Source of the DNA: Methanoplanus limicola DSM 2279
GTDB taxonomy: Archaea; Halobacteriota; Methanomicrobia; Methanomicrobiales; Methanomicrobiaceae
Assembly (NCBI RefSeq): GCF_000243255.1
Contig: NZ_CM001436.1
Location: 62,692 to 126,691, forward strand
Length of the DNA stretch: 64,000 bases
Direction of reading: 5' to 3'
Under the pieces are notes generated by a model that saw nothing but the letters and a program-made list of their open reading frames with translations, had not been told where the DNA came from and did no database searches. Every line of letters begins with the position of its first letter. Position 1 is the first letter of the stretch. Of the stretch, positions 45,122 to 54,325 are shown piece by piece. The translations under genes were made by a program, and so were the position numbers.

Positions 45122-46345
45122 ATGAACAACCGCCAGAATATAGCTCCGGAAATACAGTCAGATTCGGCCATAAAGGAAAGTATAGAGAAATACTACTCAC
45201 CATATGCAACCCTCAACTCCCATGCAGTACGAAGAAAGAAGAGATACCCTGAAGATATAAGAACTGAATTTTCCCGCGATTGTGACAGAATTATTCACTC
45301 ACGGGCATATTCAAGATATATCGACAAAACACAGGTGTTCTATCTTGTATCAAACGATCACATAACGCACAGGGCGCTGCATGTACAGATTGTATCAAGA
45401 ATAGGCAGAACTATAGGCAGAAGGTTAAGGCTGAATGAAGACCTGATTGAGGCTATCGCCACCGGACATGACATCGGGCACCCTCCATACGGACATACGG
45501 GAGAGAAAATACTCTCTGAACTCAGTGAAAAACATGGATCTAAAAAATTCATGCATAATGTGCAGAGTGTAAGATTTCTTGACCTGATTGAAGATTCTGA
45601 CCTCACACTTCAGGTACTTGACGGAATATTATGCCACGACGGAGAATCAAACCAGGGAAGGCTCTCATACAGCAGATATTCCTCATGGGAGATATATGAC
45701 GAAAAACTGTCTGATGCACAGAAAGACGGCCATAAGGGCAGTCATCTCTATCCTTCCACACCGGAAGGCTGCGTGGTCAGGCTGGCAGATACCATAGCAT
45801 ATATCGGAAGAGATATCCAGGATGCTATAGAAATCGGCCTTCTGCCCGCAGATGTGAGTCTTCCCGACAGTGCCACTGAAGTACTTGGATGTGACAACCG
45901 GACGATTGTAAACAGCCTGATTATGGATCTGATAGAGAACAGCAGAGCAGGCAACCAAAATTCCGTCAGGGTGCCTGCTGACAGGTACGATGAAGATTTG
46001 AACACAATAGGCTATTCGGACAGAACAGCAGGCGCTCTCAGGGAACTAAAGGAATTTAATTATAAAAATATATATAACAATAAAAAACTCACATCGCAGA
46101 AGAAAAAGATTGAATTTATGTATGAATTTCTCTTTGAGACCTATCTTGATGACCTCGAGAACGGGAATAAAAAATCCAGGATTTATAAGGAGTATATAGA
46201 AACAGACGGTAAAAATCCTGATTATCTGAGAAATGCGTCCCCTCCGGAGATAGTCTCGGACTATATAGCAGGTATGACGGACGGCTATTTTGAGAGGAGA
46301 TTTACCGAAACTGTAATTCCAAAGAGAATTATCGGGAAATTCTGA
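45122..46345 (+). CDS. dGTPase-like HD-domain phosphohydrolase
   Basis: A 407-aa protein of the dGTP triphosphohydrolase family. Metal ligands are visible as THRALHV, GHDIGHPPYGHTGE (the HD pair) and ADTIAYIGRDIQDAIE. Members cleave dNTPs to nucleosides and triphosphate, controlling nucleotide pools; some restrict phage replication. Length and motif order are usual. It lies alone, with the dispersed repeat element upstream. No clear Shine-Dalgarno. Substrate is inferred from the family. Confidence 0.9.
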   Translation: MNNRQNIAPEIQSDSAIKESIEKYYSPYATLNSHAVRRKKRYPEDIRTEFSRDCDRIIHSRAYSRYIDKTQVFYLVSNDHITHRALHVQIVSRIGRTIGRRLRLNEDLIEAIATGHDIGHPPYGHTGEKILSELSEKHGSKKFMHNVQSVRFLDLIEDSDLTLQVLDGILCHDGESNQGRLSYSRYSSWEIYDEKLSDAQKDGHKGSHLYPSTPEGCVVRLADTIAYIGRDIQDAIEIGLLPADVSLPDSATEVLGCDNRTIVNSLIMDLIENSRAGNQNSVRVPADRYDEDLNTIGYSDRTAGALRELKEFNYKNIYNNKKLTSQKKKIEFMYEFLFETYLDDLENGNKKSRIYKEYIETDGKNPDYLRNASPPEIVSDYIAGMTDGYFERRFTETVIPKRIIGKF

Positions 46346-46544
46346 ATTATCTGACAGATAAAGGACAATTGAATATCAGGGCTTTCCGGAAAATTTCCGC
46401 ATAGACAGATTGTTCCACCATCCGGAAAATAAAGAATAAAGGAAGAGAAAACAGAGAAGAAAAGAAGAGACAGCACAGAATGAGAGAAAATAAAATTCAG
46501 TAAAAGCAGAGCAAAAAAGTAAAAATTTCTTCAGGAATTAATTA

Positions 46545-46895
46545 TTATTCCGGATAATTATCAGATTCAATAAGATAGCCGGATTTTTCTTTCATCATAT
46601 AGACGCAACGGCAGATATCACATATAGTAACAGCTCCTTCACCACTGATAACACCTTCCGCCCACGAATCTATAATTATGCTGAGCTCCGCAGAGATCTC
46701 AATATCCCTGCATCCTCTCTTTTTATTCAGATACTGCGACACTGCTGAACGGGAAATACCCATCCACTTTGCTACTTTAACCTGTGGAATACCACGATCA
46801 TGCACAAGCCGGCAGACTAACTCAGCTCTTATGTAAGGGAGATAATCTCTGACGATCTCATCACAGGTCGTGATATTGCAGACAGGATGCTTCAT
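46545..46895 (-). CDS. XRE-like HTH regulator with C-terminal cysteines
   Basis: A 116-aa protein. The HTH is GIPQVKVAKWMGISRSAVSQYLNKKRG (residues about 35-62). The C-terminal part has a CDICRC motif and the N-terminus has C-x5-C, so a metal or Fe-S cluster may be bound. Archaeal proteins of this type (COG2522-like) are predicted regulators without known targets. The start overlaps the stop of the upstream wHTH gene by four bases (ATGA), so the two are co-translated. Confidence 0.8.
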   Translation of the reverse strand: MKHPVCNITTCDEIVRDYLPYIRAELVCRLVHDRGIPQVKVAKWMGISRSAVSQYLNKKRGCRDIEISAELSIIIDSWAEGVISGEGAVTICDICRCVYMMKEKSGYLIESDNYPE

Positions 46896-47155
46896 GCTGT
46901 AGCCGCTTCAGATGAATCCTCAGTAAGAATTTTCTTCTGGTAAAGAACCTGACGGGCATCACGGAAATTGAATTTTTCAATGATATACCCATTCTCTTTC
47001 AGGCGCTTTAATGCGTAGCGTATGGTTCTCGGGGCAATTTCTGCCTCTTCAGTCATGTCCTTGAATGTTCTGGGCTCGCCATCTTCAAGCAGGTTGAGAA
47101 CCGTTCTTGCCGATGGAGGGAGCCGAACTTTGTTCACACCGTTAACAACTGTCAT
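46892..47155 (-). CDS. Small winged-helix DNA-binding protein
   Basis: An 87-aa protein that is little more than a winged helix (RTVLNLLEDGEPRTFKDMTEEAEIAPRTIRYALKRLKENGYI, then a basic wing). It is MarR/TrmB-like. First gene of a two-gene regulator operon. A TATA-like gttatatatg lies about 29 bases before the ATG, so the message has little or no leader. Target unknown. Confidence 0.82.
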   Translation of the reverse strand: MTVVNGVNKVRLPPSARTVLNLLEDGEPRTFKDMTEEAEIAPRTIRYALKRLKENGYIIEKFNFRDARQVLYQKKILTEDSSEAATA

Positions 47156-47333
47156 AGACCATAATTAACACTAATATCATATATAACTTTCGCAAAAAAT
47201 GAGGAAATAACAGTAAATTCCGGAGTAAAATCTCTGAACGGTGCAGTATGGTATATCCATGTAATGATCCATACAGATATTAATTAATTATTACACGGTG
47301 CATTAAGCCACAATATGAGCAGATCTGCAAAAA

Positions 47334-47495
47334 TCAGAAAAGCGCGAACACCAATGAAATAATTCCCGACAGACATCCGGCACAATTAAAGCTAAAAGCA
47401 CCCTTAAAAATTAAATAAATGTCAATATTCATTAAAATTATAGCGTTGAGAAATCCGGCGCAGAGAAGAATCACAACGGGGTGCCGCACCTGCAT
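47334..47495 (-). CDS. Possible 53-aa membrane protein
   Basis: A short frame starting MQVRHPVVILLCAGFLNAII and ending SLVFALF, with two hydrophobic segments. A TATA-like agaaatatttta stretch is centred about 26 bases upstream of the ATG, which fits a leaderless gene. No Shine-Dalgarno and no recognised family. It lies in the 406-base gap between the HTH pair and the peptidase gene; the remaining bases of the gap look empty. Confidence 0.35.
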   Translation of the reverse strand: MQVRHPVVILLCAGFLNAIILMNIDIYLIFKGAFSFNCAGCLSGIISLVFALF

Positions 47496-47561
47496 CAGAA
47501 AGAAATCATAGTAATTAATAAAATATTTCTTAATTACAACAATTCATCAGCAACTACAGAT

Positions 47562-48728
47562 TCAGCAGTACCTGCGGATTAACTCCCTGTAAACATCAAC
47601 CGATCTGCGAAGATTTGCAACAGACACTTTTTCATCAATTGCATGAAGAAGATCAATCTCCCCGGGACCATATTCAAGGGCACAAAAACCTGCCTGACGG
47701 AGAAACCTTGCATCAGTGGCTGCCCACTGTACAAAAGGAAACGATCTGCAACCGTAAACACTCTCAATAGAAGAACAGGTCTTTTTTACAATATCTGACT
47801 CATTTCCTGTAACAGACGGATCAAAGCACTCCAGAACTTCAACATTGGCAGAATGTGCATGATCCATAATCTCACAGATCAGATCTTCAGGGCTGCACCC
47901 CCATGGAATTCTCATCTCAAGATCAAGCGAACACTTCTCAGCAACAATATTAGTCTTCTCTCCGCCCTTAATCTGACCGGGATTATATGTTATTCTCCGG
48001 AGCACATTTTCTATCCCGGAAATATCAAAGATTTCCCCTAACAGTGAAACAGAATCACCAATCATATCTGAAAGTTTGGCCCCTGCATCAAAATCCCGGT
48101 TGCCAATGTCCCGGATAAAAATCATAAGATCAAGGGCATTCATTATTGCGCTCTCACCTACATGAGGATATAATGAACCATGACCAGGCTCACCCATGAA
48201 GTCAAAATTAATCCTTAACAGTCCTTTCTGCCCGATTGAAGGATTAAGTACCGGAGTCGGTTCAGCTATAAGGCAGTCACAGGGTTCAAAAAATTTCTTC
48301 TCAACAATATGCCTCATACCATATCTGCCGCCGTTCTCCTCATCACAGACAAAGCAGAGATTTGCACAAACCCTGCCCTTCTTATCATATTCCTTAAAAA
48401 AAGCAGAGAGAAGGGCCGCACAGCCACCCTTCATGTCAGTCGAACCGCGGCCGTGAACAAAACCGCCGTCTATATCCCCGCAGCAGGGATCTCTCTTCCA
48501 GCGATCCGCAATCGCAGGGACAACATCAAGATGCCCGGCAAGAAGAAGGGGCATCTCACCAAAATCAGTCAGGATATTATCCCTGCCACCCTCATTTTCG
48601 GTAATTACATACGGGATATTCCTCTCATCAAAGAGTTCTGCAATGAAAGAGACCGCACCCTCTGTGTTCCCCGGAGGATTTTCTGTATTGATCTTAACCA
48701 GCTCAGAGCATAAACTTTCAACTTCCAT
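47562..48728 (-). CDS. M20 family metallopeptidase / deacylase (ArgE/DapE type)
   Basis: A 388-aa zinc enzyme. Ligands and catalytic residues are visible: LLAGHLDVVPA (His, Asp), GRGSTDMKGG (bridging Asp) and VCDEENGGRYG (catalytic Glu and ligand). The family includes succinyl-diaminopimelate desuccinylase and acetylornithine deacetylase. Because the window carries dapA, dapB and asd, a DapE role is possible, but the gene is 6 kb from that cluster and substrate cannot be told from motifs. A hypothetical gene lies 44 bases upstream in the same direction. Confidence 0.85.
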   Translation of the reverse strand: MEVESLCSELVKINTENPPGNTEGAVSFIAELFDERNIPYVITENEGGRDNILTDFGEMPLLLAGHLDVVPAIADRWKRDPCCGDIDGGFVHGRGSTDMKGGCAALLSAFFKEYDKKGRVCANLCFVCDEENGGRYGMRHIVEKKFFEPCDCLIAEPTPVLNPSIGQKGLLRINFDFMGEPGHGSLYPHVGESAIMNALDLMIFIRDIGNRDFDAGAKLSDMIGDSVSLLGEIFDISGIENVLRRITYNPGQIKGGEKTNIVAEKCSLDLEMRIPWGCSPEDLICEIMDHAHSANVEVLECFDPSVTGNESDIVKKTCSSIESVYGCRSFPFVQWAATDARFLRQAGFCALEYGPGEIDLLHAIDEKVSVANLRRSVDVYRELIRRYC

Positions 48729-48772
48729 AGCACAGACACCAAAATCTTCAGTATGACAGTTCCTGTCCGCTA

Positions 48773-49285
48773 TCAGTTCTGACGGGAGTTCATAAACTCA
48801 GTAAACAGCAGATCAAGTGAAGCTCCTTTGTACATGCTCCTGATGAACTGGTTTGAGAAGAATTCATCAATCCACCTGTTAAACATCCTCACCTCAGTCG
48901 GCTGGTTTGAGTCCGGATTTATTGATATTCTGAAACTCCTGTAAGCCGCAGGAGTACTTTTATCATATATAGCCTGCCACAATGAAGGCAGTTCATCAAA
49001 TTTATCCCGGTGATTCTCCTTCATCCAGTTTATGAATTCGGGGAAATAAGCGCGATCACCTTTCTTCTCCTCATCAATCCTCCAGCGCATATACTCCATA
49101 TTCATCTTATTCCTGACATTGTGAAAATTAAAGGAGAGAATACATACGGAATAATCTATATGTGCGATTGAATCCATGAAATAGAAGTATAATACCGGGT
49201 TAAAATCACTTACGGACTCAAGAACCAGGGATTTGCTGTATAATTTATCCAGAACATGATTATATTCATTCTTTTCAGTTAGCAT
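48773..49285 (-). CDS. Hypothetical protein, 170 aa
   Basis: I do not recognise this protein. It is soluble, rich in aromatic residues (FNPVLYFYFMDSIAHIDYSV; NMEYMRWRIDEEKKGDRAYF), and lacks repeats, signal peptide or known motif. Its composition is protein-like and its frame is long. It ends 44 bases before the M20 peptidase gene in the same direction and may share its transcript. Confidence 0.7.
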   Translation of the reverse strand: MLTEKNEYNHVLDKLYSKSLVLESVSDFNPVLYFYFMDSIAHIDYSVCILSFNFHNVRNKMNMEYMRWRIDEEKKGDRAYFPEFINWMKENHRDKFDELPSLWQAIYDKSTPAAYRSFRISINPDSNQPTEVRMFNRWIDEFFSNQFIRSMYKGASLDLLFTEFMNSRQN

Positions 49286-49570
49286 AACTACCAGTTAAAC
49301 CGCCGTTAAAAAATAATTTTGCAAAAAGATCAGATAACATACACCTGCCCTGCGGATAATTTAAACAAGAGAACCGCCATCAGGAAAGGTACCCTGATCC
49401 GGCAGCCTGATTTTAACGGAACATAATTTTAAAAATCAGGCAGAGATAAAAAGCGCGTTCATCCCATAAACCGTAAAAAACTTTATTCTGCATCAATCCT
49501 CCAATATGATGATTTAACAAAAAAGCAGAATATTATCCATTCTGCCAGATTATACAGATTATAAGCCAGA

Positions 49571-50452
49571 TCACCTGAAATAAGGCTCTCTTATACTTGC
49601 AGCCATGAGAAAGGCCTTCCTCATTTCATCCTCAGAAAGACCCCTGATATTTATATGATTATCATGCCTGAGCAGGCATGGTTTAAGATAACCGTCCGAA
49701 GTCACCCTCAGGCGGTTGCAGTTTGCACAGAATTCCTTATTGTGCATAGGGCGCACAACCTCAATCTCCGCGCCGTCAAGGCAGTACTTTTTCCGGTGGT
49801 GCATCCGGCGTGTGATTATCAGTTTTGAACGCTTCTGGAGGTCTTTTTCAAGTTCATCGACATTTGTAATTGAATCAGGATCTTTGAAATCCATCAGTTC
49901 AATAAACTGAAGAATTATCTCCCGCCTGCCCCTTGCAAAGTCCACAAAATCTTCAAGTTCGTCATCATTTACGCCTTTAAGCATGACAACATTGATCTTT
50001 ACAGGCGTAAGTCTGGCCTCAATGGCAGCCTCAATGCCTTCAAGAACATCAGACAACATATCCTTACCGGCAATCTCCCTGTATTTATCCGGATTTAAAG
50101 AGTCAACACTGATATTTACCCTTGAAAGTCCGGCATCCTTCAGATCGTGCGCAATAGGAGCAAGAAGAGTACCATTTGTAGTCATTGAAGATTCCATAGA
50201 ATCGGGAACCGCAGAAACAATATCACAGATATCCTTCCTTACAGTCGGTTCACCCCCGGTTATCTTCACACTGCTTATTCCAAACCCGGATGCCACATTA
50301 AATATATTTGATATCTCTTCAAGTGACATCTCCGCGCCCGGATTATCCTCCCCTTCACGGTGGCAGTACATACAGTCAAGATTGCACCGGGGAGTGATGC
50401 TGATTCTCAGATTTGAAATCTTTCTGCCGTAATTATCAGTCAGTTTCTGCAT
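49571..50452 (-). CDS. moaA: GTP 3',8-cyclase
   Basis: A 293-aa radical SAM enzyme, first step of molybdopterin synthesis. The N-terminal cluster motif is CNLDCMYCHREGE, with VKITGGEPTVR following; the C-terminal cluster motif FCANCNRLRVTSDGYLKPCLL is the second [4Fe-4S] site of MoaA. The gene overlaps the end of rlmE by 17 bases, so translation is probably coupled. It supports molybdenum or tungsten enzymes such as formylmethanofuran dehydrogenase. Confidence 0.95.
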   Translation of the reverse strand: MQKLTDNYGRKISNLRISITPRCNLDCMYCHREGEDNPGAEMSLEEISNIFNVASGFGISSVKITGGEPTVRKDICDIVSAVPDSMESSMTTNGTLLAPIAHDLKDAGLSRVNISVDSLNPDKYREIAGKDMLSDVLEGIEAAIEARLTPVKINVVMLKGVNDDELEDFVDFARGRREIILQFIELMDFKDPDSITNVDELEKDLQKRSKLIITRRMHHRKKYCLDGAEIEVVRPMHNKEFCANCNRLRVTSDGYLKPCLLRHDNHINIRGLSEDEMRKAFLMAASIREPYFR

Positions 50453-51044
50453 TTATCTTTCCGTTGAAATTTCTTGCAATAATATATACTTCAGTACTCC
50501 CCCTTCTTGATGCCTTTGTCCGGTAAACCTTTACTGCATAGAAATTCTGTCTTATCTCATTAAGAAGTTCCTGAAACATCTCACCCTGAAAAGATTTTAT
50601 GATTAAGTTTCCGCCCGGCTTTAAAATCCGGCACGCAAAATGAAGTGCCCCTTCATTAAGCCCGATCGCTCTTGCCTGATCATATGACTTATTGCCTGCA
50701 AACTGCGGCGCGGCATCACAGAGAACAATTCCTACATTATTCTCACCAGTCAGAGAGATAACCTTATCCTGAATCTCTTTTTTAGTAAAATCACCTTTAA
50801 CTGTATGCGTCCCTTCTACGGGAACTATGGGATTGAGATCAATGCCGATGATCACTCCGCCTGTGATGCCTTTTACGAACTGCAGCCAGCTTCCGGGGGC
50901 CGCACCAAGGTCAACCACATTGTCATCCCCGCGTATCAGCCCGAATTTTCTCTGAATCTCTTCCAGTTTGTAAGCAGCTCTTGATCTGTAACCTTCGCCT
51001 TTTGACCTGCGATAGTACTTATCTGCTCCCCATTGAGAACCCAT
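50436..51044 (-). CDS. rlmE: 23S rRNA 2'-O-methyltransferase (FtsJ/RlmE)
   Basis: A 202-aa SAM-dependent RNA methyltransferase. The K-D-K-E set is visible: YRSRAAYKL (Lys), DLGAAPGSW (SAM), CDAAP (Asp) and LIIKSFQGE (Lys). It modifies a U in the peptidyl transferase region of 23S rRNA in the family. First gene of a pair with moaA, divergent from the PCNA gene 105 bases away. Confidence 0.93.
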   Translation of the reverse strand: MGSQWGADKYYRRSKGEGYRSRAAYKLEEIQRKFGLIRGDDNVVDLGAAPGSWLQFVKGITGGVIIGIDLNPIVPVEGTHTVKGDFTKKEIQDKVISLTGENNVGIVLCDAAPQFAGNKSYDQARAIGLNEGALHFACRILKPGGNLIIKSFQGEMFQELLNEIRQNFYAVKVYRTKASRRGSTEVYIIARNFNGKINAETD

Positions 51045-51149
51045 TGTCCGTATTTATCCTCCTTTTTTTAAATATCAAAGTTCAAACATTAGATATAATT
51101 AAAAATTATGCTAATCTAGTTTATAATAGACTTTGTAAAGGGGAAAGAA

Positions 51150-51893
51150 ATGTTAAAAGCAGAAATAAACACAGATGTCTTTAAAGAGGCTATTGATGTA
51201 ATCGCCGCCCTGGTAACAGAGTGCCGGCTGCACATAAGCCCTGATGGAATAACCACACGCGCCGTTGATACGGCTAACGTTGCAATGATCTCTTTAACCC
51301 TCAGTTCAGGAGCTTTTACATCCTACGATGCAACCGAAACCGAGATCGGTCTCGACATCAACAAGATGAAAAATATTCTCGGAATGATGGGAAAAGATGA
51401 GATACTCTCACTTGAACTTCCTGATGACGGTCACAAAATGGAGATGGCATTCGGTGGATACAAGTACTCAATCGCCCTTCTGGATGTAAATACAGTACGG
51501 AAAGATCCAAATCCGCCATCAATTGATCTTCCGGGAAAAGCAGTATTATCAGGTTCGGACTTAAACAGCTCAATAAAAGCGGCATCGCTTGTATCAGACA
51601 AGATTGCCTTTGGAATAAATCCGGAAAAGCCCACCTTCTTCATGGAGGCAGACGGAGATACCGACCACATCAACCTTGAGCTTGAAAAGGATCAGCTTGA
51701 ATCAATCACACCGGCAGAAGCAAAATCACTCTTCTCTCTGGATTATCTGCGCGACATGGGAAAAGTCATGAGCAGGTCAGACAGAGTAGAGATAGATATA
51801 GGCTTAGACCACCCTGTAAAATTCGGCTTTGAGATTGCGCAGGGCAATGGAAAAGTTGAATTCCTTCTGGCACCCCGTATTGAAACAGACTGA
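51150..51893 (+). CDS. pcn: DNA sliding clamp PCNA
   Basis: A 247-aa clamp subunit that trimerises around DNA to hold polymerase. It has the MLKAEINTDVFKEAIDVIAAL opening, DTANVAMISLTL, the EIGLDINKMKNIL region and KVEFLLAPRIETD as C-terminal tail. An aaagggga Shine-Dalgarno precedes the ATG and a TATA-like tttataata lies further upstream. The primase large subunit follows two bases after the stop: a replication operon. Confidence 0.96.
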   Translation: MLKAEINTDVFKEAIDVIAALVTECRLHISPDGITTRAVDTANVAMISLTLSSGAFTSYDATETEIGLDINKMKNILGMMGKDEILSLELPDDGHKMEMAFGGYKYSIALLDVNTVRKDPNPPSIDLPGKAVLSGSDLNSSIKAASLVSDKIAFGINPEKPTFFMEADGDTDHINLELEKDQLESITPAEAKSLFSLDYLRDMGKVMSRSDRVEIDIGLDHPVKFGFEIAQGNGKVEFLLAPRIETD

Positions 51894-51895
51894 AA

Positions 51896-53041
51896 ATGCC
51901 TGTCGAATTTGACAAAAAAGATCTGGCAAAATATCCTTTTTTAAAAGAAGCACACGACCTCGTCAGCAGCAGCGCGTATTCACTGGATAACTTCCTTAAA
52001 AGCCGCACGGGAACTGAAATCTCAAAACATGCTGCTGAAAGAGTGAAAAAGGCTATAAAACCCCCTTACTTATTTGAGAATATACGCAACGAATTTCCGG
52101 AAGGCGAGATCATGGCATATGCCATCTCAAGAGTGATTGTCTCCTGTATGAAAGAGAGGGCAGTTATAGATAAGATCTGCCGCTATGAATCTGAAAAAGC
52201 ATATTTTTACCTTCAGACTGAAGAGAAGGAGAAGAGAGATTACATCTCCCAAAGCATGGGAATTGACCCGTTCTCTGATGAAATTCCGGTGCACACATAT
52301 GTCATGCTCGTACCAAACCTCAGAGATGCAAAATGGCAGCTTGTAAACCGTGAACTTAACAGAGGGATGGTCAGGATCACCAATGAAGAGAAAGCTGAGC
52401 TGTTAAAGGAGAGAATCAGAACAGTACTCCACCAGCAACTCCCTTTTCCGGTGACAGATTCCATATGTGAACTTTTAAAAACGGCAACTGAAGAAATTTC
52501 AGTAAATTATAAGCAGACCATATTTGAGCAGTTCGGCAGCCTGGATGAAGGTTCCTTTCCGCCATGCATGAAAGCAATAATTGCAGCAGTATCTGAAGGG
52601 ACAAATATTCCGCATACCGCAAGGTTTGCCGTGACGGCATTTATGCACACAATCGGAATGGACCTCCACCAGATAGTAGAAGTCTATACGAGGGCACCGG
52701 ATTTTGACGTACAGAAGACAATGTACCAGGTAGAGCATATCTCCGGAAAGGGCGGCACAGAATACAATCCTCCCGGATGTGCAACAATGAAAACATACGG
52801 GCTGTGCGTAAACCCCGATGCCATATGCAAAAACAAGTCCGTCACCCATCCGCTGTGGTACTATAAACAGAAGAAAAAGATGTCTGCCCAGAAGAAAGCA
52901 TGGAATGAGAAGAGAGGCAGTTTACAGAGAAAAGAGTCCGCCGGAAAGACAAAATCAGGAAACACAAATAAAAAATCTAAAACAGGGCAGATTAAACCAA
53001 AAACCGAAAACAAAAGCAATAATAAAAACAATAATTACTGA
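51896..53041 (+). CDS. priL: DNA primase large subunit PriL
   Basis: A 381-aa subunit of the archaeal primase. The C-terminal iron-sulfur domain has four cysteines: FPPCMKAII, PPGCATMKTYGLC and AICKNK. With PriS it starts DNA and RNA primers. The last 60 residues form a long Lys/Gln/Asn-rich tail (residues about 320-381), longer than in most family members and probably disordered. Two bases separate it from pcn, so both are made together. Confidence 0.93.
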   Translation: MPVEFDKKDLAKYPFLKEAHDLVSSSAYSLDNFLKSRTGTEISKHAAERVKKAIKPPYLFENIRNEFPEGEIMAYAISRVIVSCMKERAVIDKICRYESEKAYFYLQTEEKEKRDYISQSMGIDPFSDEIPVHTYVMLVPNLRDAKWQLVNRELNRGMVRITNEEKAELLKERIRTVLHQQLPFPVTDSICELLKTATEEISVNYKQTIFEQFGSLDEGSFPPCMKAIIAAVSEGTNIPHTARFAVTAFMHTIGMDLHQIVEVYTRAPDFDVQKTMYQVEHISGKGGTEYNPPGCATMKTYGLCVNPDAICKNKSVTHPLWYYKQKKKMSAQKKAWNEKRGSLQRKESAGKTKSGNTNKKSKTGQIKPKTENKSNNKNNNY

Positions 53042-53259
53042 TAAAATAGCTGCTGACAGAGTACTACATTCAGAAATCAGGACCGGAATCTGACATAACG
53101 CTAAATTCAGTAAAATAAATATTGCCGGAATGATGAATAATCATATTCAGCAGATCTATATTCGGAAGTTCTATATTAAAACAGACCACAATATAGTTTT
53201 TTTGTGGATAATAAACCGAAAATATCCACTCTTAAAATCCATTATCTTCTTAATCCCGT

Positions 53260-53448
53260 TTATTTTTTTACCGGAAGTGCACCTGACATGTAAAACCCTC
53301 CGGCTGTCATAATAACAATAAACAATATTATAGAAGCAATAACTGCATATCCGCCGGGGATGAAGACCGGAAATAACGCAAGACTGACAATAAGTACAAT
53401 TAAACTTACAACCGCGATTGAACAATCCATAACGACCTGCTGATTCAT
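53260..53448 (-). CDS. Small membrane protein, 62 aa
   Basis: A frame with two membrane helices (AVVSLIVLIVSLALFPVFI and AVIASIILFIVIMTAGGFY) and a short C-terminus ending VKK. A TATA-like cttattttac lies about 27 bases before the ATG, in favour of a leaderless gene. Function unknown. An overlapping 97-codon frame on the same strand is judged a shadow because it has no such coherent composition. Confidence 0.5.
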   Translation of the reverse strand: MNQQVVMDCSIAVVSLIVLIVSLALFPVFIPGGYAVIASIILFIVIMTAGGFYMSGALPVKK

Positions 53449-53565
53449 AAAAATAATCTTTCATTCAAAGGTAAAATAAGTCACCCATATGTAACCTGAC
53501 TCCACCCCTTCCTGAGAGGCGCAGGGATCATATAATATCTGCTTAAACAAAAATTGCATGAAAGA

Positions 53566-54117
53566 ATGAATGAAGAGAGAGAAGAGATATTTTTCCGGTT
53601 AAAAAAAGCGTTAAAAATCCTGAAAGAGGATTTAAAACCGGAAATTATACCTGAATCAGGGATGACCATCGCCTTTGCACAGGAGAATGCAACAGATGCA
53701 AAAGAGGTTTTTGGACTCCCCGAAAGAATAACAGTATCTGAAGAAGGGATGCGATTTCCTTCCGGAATTGTAACGGGCGCGGATGAAGAGATCTCAGCAG
53801 CGATACTTACAGTAATGAAATATGACAGGTCAGTAAGATCTGCGGCAAATATCAGATATTCAGAAGAAATAACTGAAGCAGTTCTGGATTACTTCCCGGA
53901 GGCAGGGTCTTTTGATCCTGACACCCGGCCGCTGCCGGCTTTATCTATGGACTGGGGCGTTGCATCATGCTGCTTTGAGGATGACATTCCCGATGTTATT
54001 TTTAACCGTGAAAGCGCATTAAGAGAGGGCAGGATACTGGTTCTTGGTGAAGATCCTGTAGAGATAGTCAGAAATATTATTAATCTTCAAAGGCGCATAA
54101 ATAATAAAAACCAATAG
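53566..54117 (+). CDS. Stand-alone ThiN-like domain protein
   Basis: A 183-aa protein resembling the C-terminal ThiN domain of archaeal ThiDN: AAILTVMKYDRSVRSAANIRYSEEI, SMDWGVASCCFEDDIPDVIFNRES and LGEDPVEIVRNI. ThiN condenses the pyrimidine and thiazole phosphates to thiamine phosphate; stand-alone or HTH-fused copies can be sensors. Without the ThiD kinase part it is either a separate synthase or a ligand-binding protein. ATG 53566 is preferred to an upstream TTG (53554). It ends nine bases before the S17e gene. Confidence 0.75.
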   Translation: MNEEREEIFFRLKKALKILKEDLKPEIIPESGMTIAFAQENATDAKEVFGLPERITVSEEGMRFPSGIVTGADEEISAAILTVMKYDRSVRSAANIRYSEEITEAVLDYFPEAGSFDPDTRPLPALSMDWGVASCCFEDDIPDVIFNRESALREGRILVLGEDPVEIVRNIINLQRRINNKNQ

Positions 54118-54126
54118 GTAACTAAC

Positions 54127-54318
54127 ATGGGAATTAAACCGACATATATAAAGGCACTTGGCCAGGAACTTCTGGCAAAGCACGGTGAGAAGTTTACAAA
54201 CGATTTTGACGCAAACAAGCAGGCAGTATCTGAAGTTGCGATTATCAGCTCAAAGAAGGTACGCAACAGAGTAGCCGGAAATATCACAAGAAAAGTAAAT
54301 AGGAAGAGAGTCATATAA
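54127..54318 (+). CDS. rps17e: Ribosomal protein S17e
   Basis: A 63-aa small-subunit protein: MGIKPTYIKALGQELLAKHG and NRVAGNITRKVNRK are the family signatures and the length is normal for archaea. It starts nine bases after the ThiN-like gene and is followed seven bases later by dapA; the S17e-dapA order recurs in euryarchaea. Confidence 0.95.
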   Translation: MGIKPTYIKALGQELLAKHGEKFTNDFDANKQAVSEVAIISSKKVRNRVAGNITRKVNRKRVI

Positions 54319-54325
54319 GTACACC

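Noticed and set aside
53171-53464. 97-codon minus-strand frame
   Set aside because: It overlaps the 62-aa membrane protein in another phase and has a less coherent composition.
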